Assembly (NCBI GenBank): GCA_029977615.1
Contig: JAPOKO010000009.1
Coordinates: 1 to 46,268, forward strand
Reading direction: 5' to 3'
DNA: 46,268 bases
Source: a bacterium
GTDB lineage: Bacteria > Actinomycetota > Acidimicrobiia > Acidimicrobiales > Ilumatobacteraceae
The position numbers and the translations under genes are program-made. The first letter of the stretch is position 1, and each line of letters opens with the position of its first letter. Positions 45,652-46,268 of this stretch are shown here, one piece after another. The notes below the pieces were generated by a model, which did not search any database, was not told the DNA's origin, and saw only the letters and a program-made list of their open reading frames with translations.

Positions 45652-45676
45652 TGCTGTCTCCGTTTTTTTGGGGATT

Positions 45677-45702
45677 AAAAAAGCCTCCCTGGCGGGAGGC
45701 TT
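45677..45702 (-). terminator. ilvB attenuator terminator
   Basis: On the minus strand AAGCCTCCC-GCCA-GGGAGGCTT followed by a run of T (9-bp perfect stem, 4-base loop), ending about 25 bases before the ilvB start. An intrinsic terminator in front of a biosynthetic operon and after a Val-rich leader peptide indicates transcription attenuation. Confidence 0.88.
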
Positions 45703-45703
45703 G

Positions 45704-45730
45704 GGCACACGCGGCGAGGGCCGGTGTGCC
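45704..45730 (-). promoter_or_regulatory. Leader hairpin preceding the attenuator
   Basis: GGCACAC and GTGTGCC (45730-45724 with 45710-45704) form a 7-bp stem directly after the leader peptide stop and one base before the terminator hairpin. Its 5' arm would be covered by a ribosome stalled at the Val codons, consistent with a pause or anti-antiterminator stem. Confidence 0.6.
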
Positions 45731-45837
45731 TACATCACTACGACTACGACTTCACATGTACGTGATGGGCGGGCTTTCGTCGTAAACACGCTTTTCAGTG
45801 TGTCAGGGAAATAGCCGTTCGGCAACTGCAGCCTCAT
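45730..45837 (-). CDS. ilvB leader peptide with five consecutive valines
   Basis: A 35-codon reading frame from ATG 45837 to TAG 45730 ends in Glu-Val-Val-Val-Val-Val-Met-stop (codons GTC GTA GTC GTA GTG at 45750-45736). An internal GTG at 45789 would give a 19-residue form, and has CACACT 7 bases upstream and TTGCCG 17 bases before that; this shorter leaderless version may be the true one. Val codons just before hairpin and terminator are the hallmark of branched-chain amino acid attenuators. Ribosome stalling on uncharged tRNA-Val would prevent termination. Confidence 0.75.
   Translation of the reverse strand: MRLQLPNGYFPDTLKSVFTTKARPSRTCEVVVVVM
45797..45825 (-). promoter_or_regulatory. 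Candidate ilvB leader promoter
   Basis: TTGCCG (45825-45820), 17-base spacer, CACACT (45802-45797), then 7 bases to GTG 45789. The same CACACT spacing precedes other leaderless genes in the window. Confidence 0.3.
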
Positions 45838-45840
45838 GGA

Positions 45841-46268
<428 letters not shown>

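Overview
The window is a gene-dense bacterial segment, almost certainly from an actinobacterium. The evidence is the mycothiol-type DinB/maleylpyruvate-isomerase enzymes, a PAC2-family protein, 11-nt phased GTTCACC PHO boxes, and many apparently leaderless starts preceded by TANNNT or CANNNT. Moderate GC, very short spacers, four convergent gene pairs with overlapping 3' ends, and Thr/Pro-rich surface proteins suggest a compact freshwater or marine plankton lineage, perhaps Acidimicrobiia (inference). A heliorhodopsin gene fits a sunlit aquatic lifestyle. No rRNA, tRNA, CRISPR, phage or insertion sequence was seen.

Left part (1-14.0 kb): two Gfo/Idh/MocA dehydrogenases (the first cut by the window edge) and an SDR enzyme form an operon. 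A manganese homeostasis module follows: TerC, a yybP-ykoY riboswitch and an SPCA-like P-type ATPase. Next come two orphan small proteins, a redox operon (DinB, membrane-anchored haem-binding protein, rhodanese lipoprotein, thioredoxin), an MFS transporter, a LmbE-type deacetylase, and an MscS channel divergent from heliorhodopsin.

Middle part (13.4-32.5 kb): sdhC-sdhA-sdhB with a DedA gene runs left, and a K+-independent H+-pyrophosphatase runs right from the same spacer. Then follow an SCP2-like protein, a YgiD-like dioxygenase, an Nfu-type Fe-S protein divergent from a CDF metal transporter around a palindrome, and a thiamine salvage operon (pyrophosphokinase plus an ABC importer whose ATPase is fused to a GNAT domain). 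A CopC-CopD copper protein, a mycothiol-dependent enzyme and a BtuFCD vitamin B12 importer behind a cobalamin riboswitch complete this part.

Right part (32.5-46.3 kb): an aspartate-type aminotransferase, a PAC2 protein, and an arsenate module consisting of an ArsR-phosphatase fusion with its own operator plus a second arsenate reductase. A strong bidirectional terminator separates this from pstCAB and pstS, each preceded by a PHO box. Then come metY and ilvB-ilvN-ilvC, with an upstream attenuator whose leader peptide ends in five valines. The window ends inside a secreted-type protein gene containing a (GTT)20 repeat that encodes polythreonine.

The gene set depicts an aerobic heterotroph that saves energy with a pyrophosphatase, scavenges vitamins B1 and B12, controls Mn, Cu and phosphate/arsenate, and makes its own branched-chain amino acids. 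Control is largely through RNA elements and leaderless promoters.
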